Origin: Pseudomonadota bacterium
Lineage (GTDB): Bacteria; Pseudomonadota; Gammaproteobacteria; Burkholderiales; Burkholderiaceae
Assembly: GCA_023441105.1 (NCBI GenBank)
Contig: JAEZQX010000180.1
Coordinates: 1-9,150, forward strand
Length of the DNA stretch: 9,150 bases
Direction: 5' to 3'
A model generated the notes under the pieces. That model was not told the DNA's origin, made no database searches, and saw nothing but the letters and a program-made list of their open reading frames with translations. Shown here piece after piece: positions 7,101 through 9,150 of this stretch; positions within the stretch are counted from its first letter, which is position 1, and every line of letters starts with the position of its first letter. The position numbers were made by a program, and so were the translations under genes.

Positions 7101-8164
7101 ATGCGCTTGATCGGCGCCGACATCCCAACTCGCGTCTCGCGGGTCTGGACCTGCTCGGCAGTGCCGTCGTCCTGCTCGATGCCGACGGCAGCACGGTCTT
7201 CATCAATCACGCCGGATCACAGCTGTTCGGCGTCTCTTCGCGCGCGCTCGCCGGCCAGCCGTTCGCGTCGCTGTTCCTCAACGGCTCGCTGATCCGCAGC
7301 CTGCTCGCCCAGGCCTGCAACAACGAGTTCGGCCAGAAGGGCCAGGACCTGGTCCTCGAAAGAGCGGCGCACGAGCCGCTGATGGTCCATTGCCTGGCCG
7401 TGGCACTCGAAAGCGACCTCGGCGCCATGCTGATGGAGTTCCACGAAGTCGACCAGCGCCTGCGGATCGATCGCGAGGAGCGGATGCATGACTCCGCGCG
7501 CGCCAACCGGGAGTTGGTGCGCAACCTCGCGCACGAGATCAAGAATCCGCTGGGGGGCATCCGCGGGGCGGCGCAGTTGCTCGAGGCGGAGCTCAAGTCG
7601 CCGGAGATGCGCGAGTACACGCAGGTCATGATCAAGGAGGCCGACCGCCTGCAGAAGCTCGTCGATCGCCTGCTTGCTCCGCATCGGCCGGCACGGCCGG
7701 TGGAGCACGTCAACGTCCATGAAGTCTGCGAACGCGTGCGCTCGATCGTGCTGGCCGAGTTCTCCCAGAACCTGAGCATCGAACGCGACTACGACGCCAG
7801 CCTGCCGGAACTGGTCGCCGACAAGGAGCAACTGATCCAGGCGCTGCTCAACCTGGTGCGCAATGCGGCGCAGGCCCTCGACGGCCGCGGCGTCATCCGT
7901 TTGCGGACCCGCATTGCCCGACATGCAGTCATCAACCGGATCCGGCATAAGCTGGCACTGGAATTGCATGTCATCGACAATGGACCTGGAGTACCTAGCG
8001 GACTGCTCGATCGCATCTTCTTTCCGCTGGTCTCCGGGCGTGAGGGTGGTAGCGGCCTCGGCTTGCCGCTCGCCCAGACGTTTGTCGAGCAGCACGGGGG
8101 TTTGATTGAATGCGAGAGTCGGCCGGGTTTGACGGATTTCAGGATGCTGCTCCCGCTGTTGTAG
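7101..8164 (+). CDS. ntrB: NtrB (GlnL) nitrogen-regulation sensor kinase, 5' frame interrupted
   Basis: NtrB is the cytoplasmic PAS/histidine kinase that phosphorylates NtrC when nitrogen is short and, with PII bound, dephosphorylates it. The frame ending at 8164 encodes an N-terminal PAS domain (GLDLLGSAVVLLDADGSTV from about 7142), the H-box NLAHEIKNPLGGIRGAAQLL with His at 7532-7534, the N-box LLNLVRNAAQAL with Asn at 7862-7864, and the ATP-lid motifs DNGPGVP and GGSGLGLPLA. All catalytic motifs are intact. This frame has no ATG, GTG or TTG from the stop at 6983-6985 until ATG 7382, which would omit most of PAS and leave 260 residues. ATG 7101 (GTG 7098) is well placed, 30 nt after the previous gene, but in another frame. 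One extra base near the CCC at 7124-7126 would join them into a 354-residue protein (H-box His145, N-box Asn255), the normal NtrB size. A sequencing deletion is the simplest explanation; a real mutation or a 7382 start remain possible. Confidence 0.88.
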
Positions 8165-8205
8165 AAACAGCGCGCGCAGTGGTTGCGGGTTACAGGGCGG
8201 ACACC

Positions 8206-9150
<945 letters not shown>

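Noticed and set aside
7122..7130. Programmed -1 ribosomal frameshift site in ntrB at ATCCCAACT.
   Set aside because: It does not fit the X-XXY-YYZ heptamer, since only the proline codon could re-pair, and I saw no clear downstream stimulatory hairpin. A missing base is simpler.

Overview
The window is a GC-rich (roughly two-thirds G+C by eye), gene-dense chromosomal segment. Every gene I accept lies on the + strand. The content is housekeeping in character: rph, rdgB, hemW, glnA, a DUF4124 protein, ntrB and ntrC. The order glnA - DUF4124 - ntrB - ntrC, and a glutamine synthetase that carries the adenylylation tyrosine, point to a proteobacterium, most likely a gammaproteobacterium of the Xanthomonadales/Nevskiales/Chromatiales type. 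That placement is inference from gene order and family resemblance. I see no insertion sequences, CRISPR arrays, tRNA or rRNA genes, or clear signs of horizontal transfer.

Left half (1-4671): a tight, probably single transcription unit. It opens with a cytoplasmic Hanks-type Ser/Thr kinase and a PP2C phosphatase, which together make a reversible phosphorylation pair. RNase PH (rph), the non-canonical purine NTP pyrophosphatase (rdgB) and the HemN-like radical SAM protein HemW follow. Gaps are 62, 38, -4 and 22 nt, and rph and rdgB share an ATGA stop/start. The kinase has HLD in place of HRD in its catalytic loop.

Middle (4672-4985): a 314-nt intergenic region that reads as a classic nitrogen-regulated glnA control region. 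It has three NtrC-like 17-mers (about 4700-4762), a sigma-54 -24/-12 element with exact GG-N10-GC spacing (4855-4870), a leader of about 105 nt and a strong Shine-Dalgarno before glnA.

Right half (4986-9150): glutamine synthetase type I, then a 171-nt gap with two inverted repeats and an extended -10 promoter, then a secreted DUF4124/coiled-coil protein, then the NtrB/NtrC two-component system. NtrC runs off the window after 315 residues. The circuit is self-contained: NtrB phosphorylates NtrC, NtrC would bind the sites at 4700-4762 and activate sigma-54 polymerase at glnA, and GlnA makes glutamine.

The most notable irregularity is the 5' end of ntrB. The PAS-domain reading frame has no ATG, GTG or TTG start between an upstream in-frame stop (6983-6985) and an internal ATG at 7382. 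A plausible start (ATG 7101) lies in another frame, and one extra base near 7124-7126 would give a 354-residue protein of normal NtrB length. I did not find a convincing new defence or mobile system; this is mainly a conserved core region with some regulatory and coding oddities.
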